In this document: positions 12,017-23,109 of the stretch, one piece after another | How positions within the stretch are numbered: position 1 is the first letter of the stretch | Layout of the letters: the number at the start of each line of letters is the position of its first letter | NCBI GenBank assembly: GCA_963555705.1 | Contig: OY743184.1 | Location: 20,201,859-20,265,858, forward strand | Length of the DNA: 64,000 nt | Direction of reading: 5' to 3' | Origin: Ligustrum vulgare | Lineage: Eukaryota; Streptophyta; Magnoliopsida; Lamiales; Oleaceae | Notes under the pieces: generated by a model | The model's database searches: none | Told to the model about the DNA's origin: nothing | What the model saw: the letters and a program-made list of their open reading frames with translations, nothing else | Translations under genes and position numbers: made by a program

Positions 12017-12400
12017 GCTGAAAGAAAGAACAATGGGCGCACAGGCCTGACCTTGAAAATCATTGATGGACGTGCAAGTCCGAAAATAAAAAGATAAAAT
12101 GAGTGCGCAGACTCGACTCTTCTACAACTACATGACTTTAACCTTTAAAGGAAACATGACTACTTGTAGTATGGCTTCAAATTTTCCACATTCCATGATC
12201 GAGGAAGAGCTGAAAGAAAGAACAATGGGCGCACAGGCCTGACCTTGAAAATCATTGATGGACGTGCAAGTCCGAAAATAAAAAGATAAAATGAGTGCGC
12301 AGACTCGACTCTTCTACAACTACATGACTTTAACCTTTAAAGGAAACATGACTACTTGTAGTATGGCTTCAAATTTTCCACATTCCATGATCGAGGAAGA
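12017..12400. repeat. Perfect 192-bp tandem duplication
   Basis: Copy 1 (12017-12208) and copy 2 (12209-12400) look identical base for base when read side by side. Both start GCTGAAAGAAAGAACAATGG and end ATGATCGAGGAAGA. There is no known gene content. It lies immediately after the integrase C-terminus of the Tat element. Confidence 0.9.
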
Positions 12401-12426
12401 GGTCTCGAATCCATTGTGCGGAGGCT

Positions 12427-13608
12427 TTATGAGCATTTTCCTACTTTTTGAATGACTTCATATTGTCCTTCCCAAATAGTTCCAAGTTTCCCCGATTGAT
12501 GACCGGAAGCCTCACTTCGACGAAAGACAAGATCTCCCATTCTGAATTCTCTCTTCTTCACTCGGATATTGAACTTCTTGGTCATAGCCTGTTGATAAGA
12601 TGCTATTCTCAACGACGCATTTTTCTTCACTTCTTCCAGAAGATCCAGAATTTCTCTCTGTCCCTCAATCTGGTCGGGTAATCCCGTATTCATTGTACGG
12701 ATGCTCAGAATTGTCACTTCTACCGGGACAGCAGCTTCTATCCCAAAGGCAAGCATGAATGGGGTCTCCCCTATTGCAGTCTTGAATGTTGTTCAGTTGG
12801 TCCAAAGTATTTCTGGGAGGAGATCTGGCCAATCACCTTTGGCACTGTCAAGGTGAGTCCTCAAATCTTGTAATATGAGCCTGTTCGAAACTTCAGCTAA
12901 TCCATTACTTTGCGGGTGTGAGACGGAAGTTAACCTGTGTTCTATTCCCAGGTCCTTGCAGAATTGTCTGAAGGCTTGGCACTCGAACTGACGTCCATTA
13001 TCATTAATTAATGTCTTGGGAAGACCAAAATCGAAAATAATTGACTTCCATACAAATGTCTCCAACTTTTGCTCTGTGATCACGGCAAGGGGTTCTGCTT
13101 CTACCCATTTTGTGAAGTATTCCACAGCAACTGCTAAGAACTTGACCTGACCCTGAGCTATGGGGAATGGCCCAAGAATGTCAATTCCCCATTAAGCGAA
13201 GGGGTATGGGCACATAATTGAAGATAGTTCTTCCACGATTTGATGTAATTGGGCTGCGAACCTTTGGCATTTATCGCAAGTTTTTACGTAGCTGAGTGTG
13301 TCCTTCTTCATGGTTAGCCAATAGTATCCGTATCGCATAAACTTCATAACCAGTGCTCTTGCCCCCTGGTGTCCTCCACAAATTCCTTCATGGACCTCGG
13401 CCATAGCAAGGATTGCTTCTTTTGATGTTAGGCATCGCAGATAAGGATGAGTAAAACTTCGACGAAACAAAGTATTATGTAACAAGGTATACCTCAGGAC
13501 CCTTTCTTTGACTCTTCTTGCTTCCGCTTTGTCATCGGGTAACTTTCCTGATGTCAAATACTCGATGATTGGATCCATCCAACTGGGCTCGTGATCTGAA
13601 ATATCCAT
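12427..13608 (-). pseudogene. Tat-lineage Ty3/gypsy integrase (two in-frame stops)
   Basis: Read on the minus strand: a zinc-binding N-terminus in 13192-13608 (HEGICGGHQGARAL, then CDKCQRF), catalytic core in 12793-13125 with DNGRQFECQAFRQFC and the HPQSNGLAEVSNR region holding the final acidic residue, and a C-terminal part in 12427-12756 (FRMGDLVFRR, IWEGQYEV). All three are in one frame, separated by single stops near 13190 and 12790. The integrase is therefore nearly intact, with two nonsense codons. Catalyses insertion of element cDNA into the genome. Confidence 0.85.
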
Positions 13609-13667
13609 AACATCGGGCTGATGTGTAATACTAGGTTCATGAATAGTTCGTACGAATATAATTCTCT

Positions 13668-14135
13668 CTAAATGTCAACATTAGAAAAAGTTAATCTTGA
13701 CAAGGCATCTGCTATATGATTAGCGGACATTGGGATTTTATTTATACAGCAAGACTTGAACTTCCTTTGCAAGTCCAAAACCATCATTCTGTAAGACGGC
13801 ATCTTTTCATCTTTTGCTTCAAAAGTTCCGTTCACCTGCTCTACCACCAACTGTGAATCACTTAAAACTTTGACATGCTCGACCCCTAGATGTTGAGCTG
13901 CTTGAAGTCTCGCGATAACGGCTTCATACTCTGCATCATTATTAGTTGCTGGGAAGTCAAACCTTATTGCGCACTGAATTTCCATTATGCCATCATCCTT
14001 CTTTAGTATGATTCTGGCCCCCAAGCCTGCGGCATTCGATGCTCCATCTACTTGCAAAGTCCATGTGGCCTCTTTCTTGTCATGACCTGTTGGCCCCCGA
14101 GGTCTTGGGGCGAGTTCGACGATGAAGTCAGCCAA
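13668..14135 (-). pseudogene. Second ('archaeal-like') RNase H of a Tat-lineage element
   Basis: 155 codons with the RNase H landmarks WTLQVDGASNAAGLGARI (first catalytic Asp), NNDAEYEAVIARL (catalytic Glu), LSDSQLVVEQVNG (Asp) and NHIADALSRL (Asp). A second RNase H between the gypsy-type RNase H and integrase is diagnostic of the Tat clade (Ogre, Retand and relatives). The catalytic acidic positions appear retained. It is out of frame with both neighbours, so the polyprotein is broken. Confidence 0.85.
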
Positions 14136-14146
14136 GACCTGTGCTT

Positions 14147-15530
14147 TTATAGAAGGTCGGGTTTGAGCTCAATGTCATATTCCCCAAGCTCGATTGACCG
14201 TTTGAGTAAACGACCAGAGACATCCGATTTCTGCAAGATCTGTTTTAAGGGTTGATTTGTGAGGACAGTTATGGCATGGGCTTGAAAGTAAGGTCTTAAC
14301 TTTCTGGCTTCTGTAACCAAGGCAAGTGCGAGTTGTTCTACTAATGTATATCGGGTTTCTGCATCCAACATCATCTTGCTGACATAATATATGGGTTTTT
14401 GGGCCTTTCCTTCCTCTTTGACCAAAATAGCGCTCACGGCATGATCTGAAACTGCTAGGTATAAGAACAAATTGTCCCCTGGATGTGGCTTTACCAATAT
14501 CGGAGGAGTACCCAAATATTTTTTCAACTTCCAGAAGCAGGTCTCGCATTCTTCATCCCACCTGAAATATTTGTTTCCCCTGAGGGTTTTGAAGAAGGGA
14601 AAACATTTATCTGCTGCCCTTGACATAAAGCGGCCCAATGCTGCCACTCTCCCCATAAGCTTTTGTACTTCCCTAATATTCCTGGGAGGTTCCATTGATG
14701 TGAGGGCAATAATTTTATCTGGATTAACTTCAATACCTCTATGAGTGATCATGAATACCAAAAATTTTCCCGAGCCTACTCCGAAGGCGCATTGGCAGGA
14801 TTCAATTTCATCCGATGTTTTCTGAGCGTACAGAATATGTCTTCCAAGTCTGCAATGTGATCTTTCTTTCTTGAGCTCTTTACAACCATGTCATCAACAT
14901 AGACTTCAATGTTCAGCCCGATGTGCTCAGAGAAGACCATGTTTACCAACCTTTGATAAGTAGTTCCGGCTTTCTTTAACCCAAAGGGTATGACTTTATA
15001 GCAATATATTCTCTCATCTGCCATAAAGGATGTTTTCTCCTGATCTTCCTGTGCCATTCGAATTTGATGATATCCTGAGAATGCATCGAGGAAGCTGTAA
15101 AGCTCCGAACCTGATGTGGAATCCACTAATCTGTCAATCCAGGGAAGGGGATAACTGTCTTTTGGGCATGCCTTGTTTAAATCTGTGAAGTCTATATAGA
15201 CTCACCACTTGCCATTCGGCTTCTTCACCAATACCATGTTGGCTAACCATTCTGGATACTTCACTTCCCTGATGAATCATGCTTTCAGCAGCTTATCTAT
15301 TTCTTCTTTTATTATTTGTCTTCTCTCTGTGGAAAACTACCTTCTTCACTATTTTACGGGCTTCTTGTCGGGCATGACGTTAAGCTTGTGTTCAACGAGT
15401 GCGGGGTCAATCCCAGGCATGTCTTCAGCGCTCCATGCGAATATGTTAATATTTCTTCTTAAACATTGCGACAGTTCTTCCTTCATTAATTTGGGGCGTC
15501 TTTCCCAATTGTGAAACTTTTCCCTTCAGA
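14147..15530 (-). pseudogene. Tat-lineage reverse transcriptase and gypsy-type RNase H
   Basis: Minus strand. The RT palm lies in about 14776-15350, with the finger motif ANMVLVKKPNGKW and the catalytic YVDDMVVKS in 14776-15126. Thumb, connection and RNase H lie in 14147-14761 (LMGRVAALGRFMSRAADKCF, then YLAVSDHAVSAILVKEE). A linker resembling the DMPGIDP region of plant Ty3/gypsy pol lies in about 15360-15500. A frameshift separates 14761 from 14776, and a stop occurs near 15203. It copies element RNA into DNA in cytoplasmic particles. Confidence 0.85.
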
Positions 15531-16211
15531 AATCTGAACTTCTTCTAGCTCTTCTACTAGTGACATGTGCTCTTCCACAGGAAGTTCAATTGACATCATA
15601 TCCGTTTTATTCTTCCCAATACAACTGATATAACAACTTCTGGCCACTGACTAATTTCCCTGTACTGTAGCTATGCCTAAGGAAGTTAGGAACTTGATTT
15701 CCAGATGATATGTTGATACTACAGCTTTCAATCTGTTTAGGAATGGTCTTCCCAGGATAGCATTGTAGGCCATAGGGGTCTTCACGACCTGAAACGAAGT
15801 CATCTTTGTTACCAGCTTTTCTTCTGATTCAAGCCGAAGTAGGAAGATCAATCAGGTCTTCGGGTTTCACTGTTCCTCCACCGAAGCCAGTTAGCGGAGT
15901 AGTGACCTATCGAAACCGATCTCTGGGGAGTTGCATCTTGTTGAAGGCTTCCAAGGAAAGGACATTGGCTGCACTTCCATTGTCAACTAGCACTCTTCTT
16001 ACATCAAAATTTGCGATTGTGGTACTGATTACCACAGCATCGTCATGGGGATATGAAATTCCTTCCATATCAGCATTACTGAAGCTGATGTTGTTTGAAA
16101 TTTCGTAGTCGTGATCTCCCGACCTTTCCTCCTGATCACCTAATGCCCGGGCATAATTCTTCCTTATGTTATTTGAATCACCTCCAGAAGCTATTCCTCC
16201 AACGATGAAGT
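15531..16211 (-). pseudogene. Gypsy aspartic protease region, broken
   Basis: On the minus strand this segment contains RVLVDNGSAANVLSL-like residues near 15940-16010 (protease loop with DNGS, the form usual in this lineage) and AYNAILGRPFLNRLKAVVS in 15651-15851. A stop near 15910 and a shift near 15830 disrupt it. It lies between gag and RT as expected. Processing of the polyprotein would not be possible from this copy. Confidence 0.7.
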
Positions 16212-17130
16212 TTATGGTGCCACGGATCTATTTTTCTCTTCCATTTTACCCTGATCATCATCTTTTTTTATGTAATGTCCCAGGAAGCTTCTTTTTATGA
16301 GGGCTTCTATCTCCTGTTTTAATATTCTGCACTCATCCGTGGTATGACCCAGGCTCTTGTGGAAGTCACAATACCTATGTCGATTCTTTTCGTCGATCTT
16401 CCCCTTGATAGGCTTTGGCCAACGCAAATCCTCACGACCCTTGATTTCCATGAGGATGTGAGATCGTGGTGCATTTAATGGAGTTAAACACTAATGCCCA
16501 TAACTGCTTCCCTTGGTGTTTGGGCGGGAAGAATTCTTTCATCTTTCTGCCTTGATCTCTTATGTCCCTGTTTGATGGGCTCCGAAGACTGTACAATTGC
16601 TCCATGAACTTGATCATGTGCCCTAACAGACAACAGTGGCTCTTCCATATTTATGAATTTCTCGGCCCTTCTGAGAAGTTCTGTCACATTGGCAGGCAGA
16701 TTCTTGGACAAGGACATTCTGAATTCCGGACCCCGAATAGCCAAGGTCAGGGCTAAAATGGCCGATGAGATGTGAAGATCTGGAATCTGAAGTCTTTCAG
16801 CATTAAAGCGAGTCATGAACTCCCGCAGTGTTTCATTCTGTCCTTATCTTAACTACATGAGGGAAGCGGCGATTTTCTTGATCCTTTTGCTACTTGCAAA
16901 GAAAACCGTGAATTTCTCAGTAAGATCAGCGAAGGAAGAGATGGACCCTGGGGGTATTGTAGAAAACCAATCTCTGGCTGAATTTGTTAAAGTTTGCGGG
17001 AAGGCCTTACACAAAATCTAATCGGGAGCATTCTGCATGTCATAGCGCAAGTACGGGATGTTCCAATCGATATGAAGCCTTTGTCCGTCAAACATAAGAG
17101 AGATATTTGATTGCCATGGAAGGTTGCACT
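16212..17130 (-). pseudogene. Tat-lineage gag, broken
   Basis: Minus strand. The capsid-like region reads KAFPQTLTNSARDWF, IPPGSISSFADLTEKF and MTRFNAERLQIPDL between about 16800 and 17030, then continues through 16484-16816. The zinc-knuckle-like part is YCDFHKSLGHTTDECRILK in 16212-16451. The arrangement and motifs match plant gypsy gag. There are stops near 16850 and 17021, and the N-terminus fades near 17130. Confidence 0.75.
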
Positions 17131-17900
17131 CGAAAGCCTAATCCACCTATCTCAAATTGCTTTATTAATGCAAATCCTAGTTTAAGCTGTCAGACAAATG
17201 ATAGAATGGAAAAAATAACCACTAGTAGGGATATGGATGGAGTCTCGCTCAGTTAAGAGAGTTGTAGATTCCTAAGATCATGATAGAGCTTACTCAACTA
17301 ATAGACCCAAGACTTCCTCACTCATAGGTACAAGCCTAGAAGAAAGCAAACAACTAATCTATTAATATAGGCACTTGGGCCCACGCTTTAATATAGTTTG
17401 AACACTTGGGTCCTTATTTGAACACTTGAAAGCCCTTTCAAGTACACTTTTCTTGGTTATATTAAGAGAGTATTGTGCTGTGTTATTCAAATTTTGAAAG
17501 TGCATCTTTTATCCCAACAATAAGAATACTCAAGTGTGCTTCGAACTTACGAAGACATATAGGCTCATAGCAATATCCCAAGCATGCCTCAAATAGGAGG
17601 GGAATTATAAGGTTGTCTTCAATAACATTGAAGATCTTACTCCTAAATGTGTGAGGGCTAATAGCCCGTCTGGATAGCAGAGAGAATACGCTTAATTCAA
17701 GCGACTGGAGGGCTTACAAGCCTGTCTCGTTTTGATATGTGTATCTTTGGAGAATATGAAACAAAGTATATATACATTGTGTGTCGTGTTGACATGCATG
17801 TATATGCTCTCTAGTCCCTTAAATTTGGATGTCCCAAGCATTCATGGATGGGGTTCGAATTTATAGCTTTCAGATGTTTTTCCTAGAGTGAAATCGACCA
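17131..17900. other. Non-coding segment, LTR-like composition, unassigned
   Basis: No ORF. A TATA-like GCTATAAATTCG on the minus strand near 17850-17862 and a TATATATAC stretch near 17770 give it an LTR or leader look. It matches neither LTR-A (8204-8888) nor LTR-B (20539-23109) by eye. It could be the untranslated leader of the Tat element or a third LTR fragment. Confidence 0.35.
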
Positions 17901-18149
17901 ATGAAAGAGTCCTTTGTAAAAGGAGTTCGTTGAAGAAGTCCTTCTCTTGGAAGGATTCCTTAGGAAGAGGGGTTCCTCATTTGGAGGGAGTCAATTGACG
18001 TAGTTCTTCTCTCGGAAGAAGTCCCTTGTAGGAGCCCTTCACTTGGAAGGGGTCCCTCACTTGGAGGAAGTTAATCGATGTAGTTCTTCTCTTGGAAGAA
18101 GTCCGTTGTTGGAGTCCTTCTCTTTGAAGGGGTCCCTCACTTGGAGGGA

Positions 18150-18870
18150 GTTAATGGAAGAGGTATTTCAGAAGGAGTTCATGGAAGACGTCCTTCAAGA
18201 GAGGTACTTCGGAAGAAGTTCATGGAAGACGACCTTAGGAGAGGTACTTCAGAAGGAGTCATGGAAGAGGTCCTTTGGAAGAGGTGCTTCGGAAGAAGTC
18301 CATGGAAGATGTCCTTCGGAAGAGGTACTTCGGAAGGAGTCCATGGAAGACGTCCTTCGGAATAGGTGCTTCAGAAGGAGTCCATGGAAGAGGTCCTTCG
18401 AGAGAGGTACTTTGGAAGAAGTCCTTCGGAAGAGGTACTTCGTAAGGAGTCCATGGAAGAGGTCCTTCGAGAGAGGTACTTCGGAAGGAGTTCATGGAAG
18501 AGGTCCTTCGGAAGAGGTGCTTCGGGAAGGAGTCCATGGAAGAGGTCCTTCGGAAGAGATGCTTCGGAAGGAGTCCATGGAAGAGGTCCTTCGGAAGAGG
18601 TGCTTCGAAAGAAGTCCATGGAAGACGTCCTTCGAGAGAGGTACTTCGGAAGAAGTCCATGGAAGACGTCCTTCGGAAGGAGTACATGGAAGAGGTCCTT
18701 CGAGAGAGGTACTTAGAAAGAAGTCCATGGAAGACGTCCTTCGGAAGAGGTGCTTCAGGAAGGAGTCCATAGAAGAGGTCCTTCGAGAGAGGTCCTTCGG
18801 GAAGCAGTCCATGGAAGAGGTCCTTCTGAAGAGGTGCTTCGGAAGGAGTCCATGGAAGACGTCCTTAGGA
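18150..18870. repeat. ~41-42-bp minisatellite, first block
   Basis: About 17 copies of a unit such as GGAAGAGGTCCTTCGGAAGA plus GGTGCTTCGGAAGGAGTCCAT. An internal sub-repeat CTTCGGAAGAGGT gives it a hierarchical structure. The period is not a multiple of three, yet the unit lacks stops in several frames, so long ORFs appear on both strands. Confidence 0.9.
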
Positions 18871-19785
18871 AGATGTGCCACTTAGGCAATATGAGGGGCT
18901 TCTTGAGTCATGCCACTTCGGCAATATGAGGGGCTTCTTGAGCCATGCCACTTTAGGCAATATGAAGGAAGCCACTTCGGCCATGCTACTTAGGCAATAA
19001 GAGGGAAGCCACTTCGACCATGTCACTTAGGGAATATGAAGGAAGCCACTTCGACCTTACCACTTAGGCAATATGAGGGAAGCCACTTAGGTCTTGCCAC
19101 TTAGGCAATATGAGGGGCTTCTTGAGCCATGCCACTTGGGGGCAATAAGAAGGAAGCCACTTCGGCCATGCTACTTAGGCAATAACAAGGAAGCCACTTC
19201 GACCATGCCACTTAGGCAATATGAAGGAAGCCACTTCGGCCATGCCACTTAGGCAATATGAGGGAAGCCACTTACGCCTTGCCACTTAGGCAATATGAGG
19301 GGCTTCTTGAGCCATGCCACTTAGGGGTAATAAGAAGGAAGCCACTTCAGCCATGCTACTTAGGCAATAAGAAGGAAGCCACTTCAACCATGCCACTTAT
19401 GCAATATGAATGAAGCCACTTCGGCCATGCCACTTAGGCAATAAGAGGGAAGCCACTTCAGTCATGCCACTTAGGCAATATGAGGGGCTTCTTGAGCCAT
19501 GCCACTTGGGGGTAATAAGAAGGAAGCCACTTCGGCCATTCTACTTAGGCAATAAGAAGGAAGCCACTTCGACCATGCCACTTAGGAAATATGAAGGAAG
19601 CCACTTCGGCCATGCTACTTAGGGAATAAGAGGGAAGTCACTTCGGTCATGCCACTTAGGAAATATGAAGGAAGCCACTTCGGCCATGTCACTTAGGCAA
19701 TATGAGGGAAGCCACTTAGGCCTTGCCACTTAGGACATATGAGGGGCTTCTTGAGCCATGCCACTTGGGGGCAATAAGAAGGAAA
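18871..19785. repeat. ~37-bp minisatellite, second block
   Basis: About 24 copies built from GCCACTTAGGCAATATGAGG and GAAGCCACTTCGGCCAT. A variant module with GGGGCTTCTTGAGCCAT recurs every few units, a higher-order pattern. It directly abuts the first block but is unrelated to it in sequence. Confidence 0.9.
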
Positions 19786-19829
19786 GTCCCTCATTCGGGG
19801 AGGCCTTTCTTCAAGGCATTTGTTACCAA

Positions 19830-20480
19830 TCTTTTTCAAAAGGTTTCCTTCATTTTTCAAGGTTTTTTTTGTAGTATTTTTCCTCTCTTTTTCAAAAGGT
19901 TATTCACTCTTTCCCAAGAGGTTATAAGCCCTTTTTGAAGGTATTATGTAGTATTTCTCCTCACTTTTTCAAGAGGTTCTTCACCTTTTTTCAAGGTTTT
20001 TGTGGTTCTTCACTTTTTTTCAAGAGGTTATCAGCCCTTTTCAAGGATTTATGTAGTATTTTTCCTCTCTTTTTCAAGAGATTCTTCACCTTTTTTCAAG
20101 GTTTTTGTGGTTCTTCACTCTTTTCCAAAAGGTTATCAGCCATTTTTCAAGGTTTTATGTAGTATTTCTCCTCTCTTTTTCAAGAGGTTCTTCACCTTTT
20201 TTTAAGGTTTTTGTGGTTCTTCACTCTTTTTCAAGAGGTTATCAGCCCTTTTTTCAAGATTTTATGTAGTATTTCTCCTCTCTTTTTCAAGAGGTTCTTC
20301 ACATTTTTTCAAGGTTTTTGTGGTTCTTCACTCTTTTCCAAGAGGTTATCAGTCATTTTTCAAGGTTTTATATAGTATTTATCCTCTATTTTTCAAGAGA
20401 TTCTTCACCTTTTTTCAAGGTTTTTGTGGTTCTTCACTTTTTTTCAAGAGGTTATCAGCCCTTTTTCAAGGTTTTATGTA
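19830..20480. repeat. ~106-bp tandem repeat, third block
   Basis: The phrase TGTGGTTCTTCAC starts at 20001, 20106, 20212, 20319 and 20425, giving a 105-107-bp period. The unit alternates CTTTTTCAAGAGGTTATCAG and CTTTTTCAAGAGGTTCTTCA, so it is itself a diverged dimer. Strongly pyrimidine-rich on the plus strand. It ends just before the primer-binding site. Confidence 0.9.
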
Positions 20481-20517
20481 GCTTTTTACCACGTGATTTC
20501 GTGGTTAGAAGTGTGGT

Positions 20518-20535
20518 TTCCCACAAACGGCGCCA
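20518..20535 (-). other. Primer-binding site of the LTR-B element
   Basis: On the minus strand it reads TGGCGCCGTTTGTGGGAA, the standard plant gypsy primer-binding sequence, three bases after the end of LTR-B (...GGTCAACA). This fixes LTR-B as the 5' LTR of a minus-strand element whose internal region runs leftward into the minisatellites. Confidence 0.8.
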
Positions 20536-20829
20536 AAATGTTGACCACAAAATCCGGTTGGACCTTGGACCAACACGTCTCAGCTCCTCCCTCTTGAACA
20601 CGTGGATCTCTTGCGCACTAGGACAAACAATCAGCTTGCAAAGGTGGCCAAGGTGGCTCCCGTTTGCACTTCGATGCCTAAGTCAGTACTTATTTAAAGC
20701 AAATATAAATTATGTGCGGGAAACATAAGTGTGTAAAAGGGAGAAAATGGAGAGAGAGTAAAATATTGAGTTAGAGTATTGGATTACCAACCCTTTCCTT
20801 GGAGGCAAGTGTGCTCTATTTATAGAAGG

Positions 20830-21166
20830 TGTAATGATAAGTGTATTTTATACACTTATTTATCTATCGAAATTAGGATATTATAATGTTTTCTTGAATA
20901 AATTCTACTTAGTTGTTATTATTGGTCATTATTTCAGGTTTTATCCCAATAGTCGAGAAGATAGAAGAATTGAAGCAAATTCATGACAATTGGACGAATA
21001 TTGAGATAAAACGAAGAAAAAGGACTAAAGTGTACACTCTCAAAAGTTGAAGACCAAATGTGCAATTAACTCAAGGACCAACTTATTTTATTTGGAAGAA
21101 TTGTGGCCCTAAAACATAAAAATTAAAGTATGAACTAATTGGGTTTTTTTAGGGCTAACTTGGAGG

Positions 21167-21223
<57 letters not shown>

Positions 21224-22678
21224 CATACACATTGCTAAAAATGGGAGGGAGACCGTGAGAGAGCCAAGAGAGAGGCGCAGCTTTGGAGTAAAAAGAAGAG
21301 ACAAATAGATACACGGATGAAATAGGGGACAAGATTTGAGGATTAGTGTGTTTGTTTGGTCTTCTGTTGGAATTAAAAAAAAAAAAACAGTGTGGTGGGA
21401 ATTAATTGGTTAATTATTGGAAGATTCATGTGGCTAGGCTGGAAAAGAAGAAAATTAGAGGCTGCTGATTTTCTTTGAGGAAGTGCTTGGCAACAAAATT
21501 TGGTGTTGATATACATATACATACACGACTAGAAGTTAGGCAGCAAGAAAAAAATTGGTTGGCTGGTTATATACATATATATATACACAAAAATTAGTGG
21601 AAATTGGGGGGACAAGAATTGGGATACATTGCCGGTGAGAAAAAGAGAGCACGGCTGGTTATTAATTGTGGGGATTAAAGTGGTTAGTTGGATCAAAGGT
21701 TAGTGCAAGAAGAAGAAGACTCGGCTGTGGAAAAAAAAAAGAGAAGAAAGGCAGAGTGCGGCCGTTGAGGGAGGAACTAGACTAGAATAAAAAGTCAGCA
21801 GATTTTGGTGATTCTTGGTGCTGACTGGTGATGTTAATTTTTCAATTATTTAAACTCCAAGTTTTATTATTATTTATTGCTTTTTATTCCACAAACATGA
21901 ATAGCTAAATTTTAAATCGGGATTGACGATGTAGATTTAATGTGTTTAGTTTACTTTTAATTTTCAAGTTGATACTTTATTTTCATGTATTGATTTTATT
22001 ATTGAGTTTAATGCTTGAGTTGCTTGATCACCAATTCATGATCAAATGATTGTTTTCATAATCCGAGAGGTGAGTTAACAATTAGATCACGTAATAAAAT
22101 CCGACAATTTCAACAAAAAGATAGATATATGAATTTGTGGTTGCTTGTGATCACTTATGAATTCCTAGGAAATTTCATGCATTTAACTAAGGAGAACTCT
22201 GACCCCCTGTAGAGATACATGGTTGACTTAGTTAAATAGGTCTAATTTGAACTCGAGAGAGGTAAATTAGATATATGCGTGAATTCGACCAAATACAATT
22301 TTAGAAAAAAACTTGAGATGAGAAATTAAGCTAGAACGTTATTTCGAAATCGTTAGTCCCGATATTCATTAAATTGCTAGAAATCCCACAACTTTGTTTC
22401 TTGCTTTATTTATTGTTTTGTTAGCTAGTTTTAGTTTGAAATTTCTATTTTTATTTTGTTGAATTGTTTATTTCATTTATTCTCAAATTTTATTTCGTTT
22501 TTGGATTTTTTTTTGCATTCTATTTTCTTAGTTTGTTTTTGTTTAAGTTTAGGAATTTTAGTATCAAAGTAAATCGATAACGAATTAATTAGTCCTCGTG
22601 GGATCGACAACCCAGACTCAAAAGTCCACTTTTACTACTTGTTAGCGATATCGTACACTTGCGATATTCACACCAACA
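20830..22678 (+). mobile_element. LTR-like insertion (copy E), related to copies C and D
   Basis: Begins TGTAATGATAAGTGTATTTT and ends near CACCAACA. It contains a long (AT)n at 21169-21218 and the phrase CTCGTGGGATCGACAACCCA (about 22596), matching the 3' part of the LTR at 60188-61673. There is no coding. No clean target duplication was found, so both its status as a solo LTR and its exact ends are uncertain. Confidence 0.5.
21169..21218. repeat. (AT)n microsatellite
   Basis: About 25 uninterrupted AT units inside LTR copy E; self-complementary and prone to cruciform formation and length change. Confidence 0.95.
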
Positions 22679-23109
22679 AGAATTATCTTAGATTGTGACA
22701 TGTGTTATGCTTTACATATGGTAAGATCCTAACCCTTCATGAGGTAAACCATTTCTTTGGTTATAATTATTACTACATGTCATAGGGTTAAAGCAACCAT
22801 CAAATCCCTTTAAAAATGTTGTCACATCAAGCCGTCTTGTCACCTTTTCAAGGTACTTCCCTCGAATTAGGAGTACCTCGACATAAGGGTACATCGGCAT
22901 AGCATCACCCCGACATAGGTTACCTTGGCACAACATCACCCCGGCATAGGTTACCTCGGCATAGGGTCACCTCAGCATATAAGAATCCAACAAATTTGGT
23001 ATCCACGGTTTTGGCCTGTAGGTCATGATTGGGTGACTGGATGTTTTGTGGCTCCCCTGGTGGGTCCATATAGATGATGTGTCATGTCCAATTAGTCATG
23101 GTCGTAACA

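Larger units (their letters stand above)
20539..23109 (-). repeat. LTR-B, 5' LTR of a minus-strand gypsy element, interrupted
   Basis: Minus orientation begins TGTTACGACC (23109) and ends GGTCAACA (20539), with perfect TGTT/AACA ends. A TATA box CTATAAATAG lies at 20816-20825 (minus). The U3 part (22860-22990) has several copies of a CGGCATAGGGTCACCT-like motif. The segment 20830-22678 appears to be a foreign LTR inserted just upstream of the TATA box. The sequence does not resemble LTR-A at the other end of the Tat coding region. Confidence 0.7.

Noticed and set aside
18043..18885. 280-codon plus-strand ORF and several overlapping ORFs on both strands
   Set aside because: They lie entirely within a 41-42-bp minisatellite and reflect stop-free repeat sequence in several frames. 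No domain, and the frame changes with each unit.
19935..20728. Phe/Ser-rich ORFs on the plus strand
   Set aside because: Translations of the 106-bp tandem repeat that end in the PBS/LTR; no protein family resembles them.
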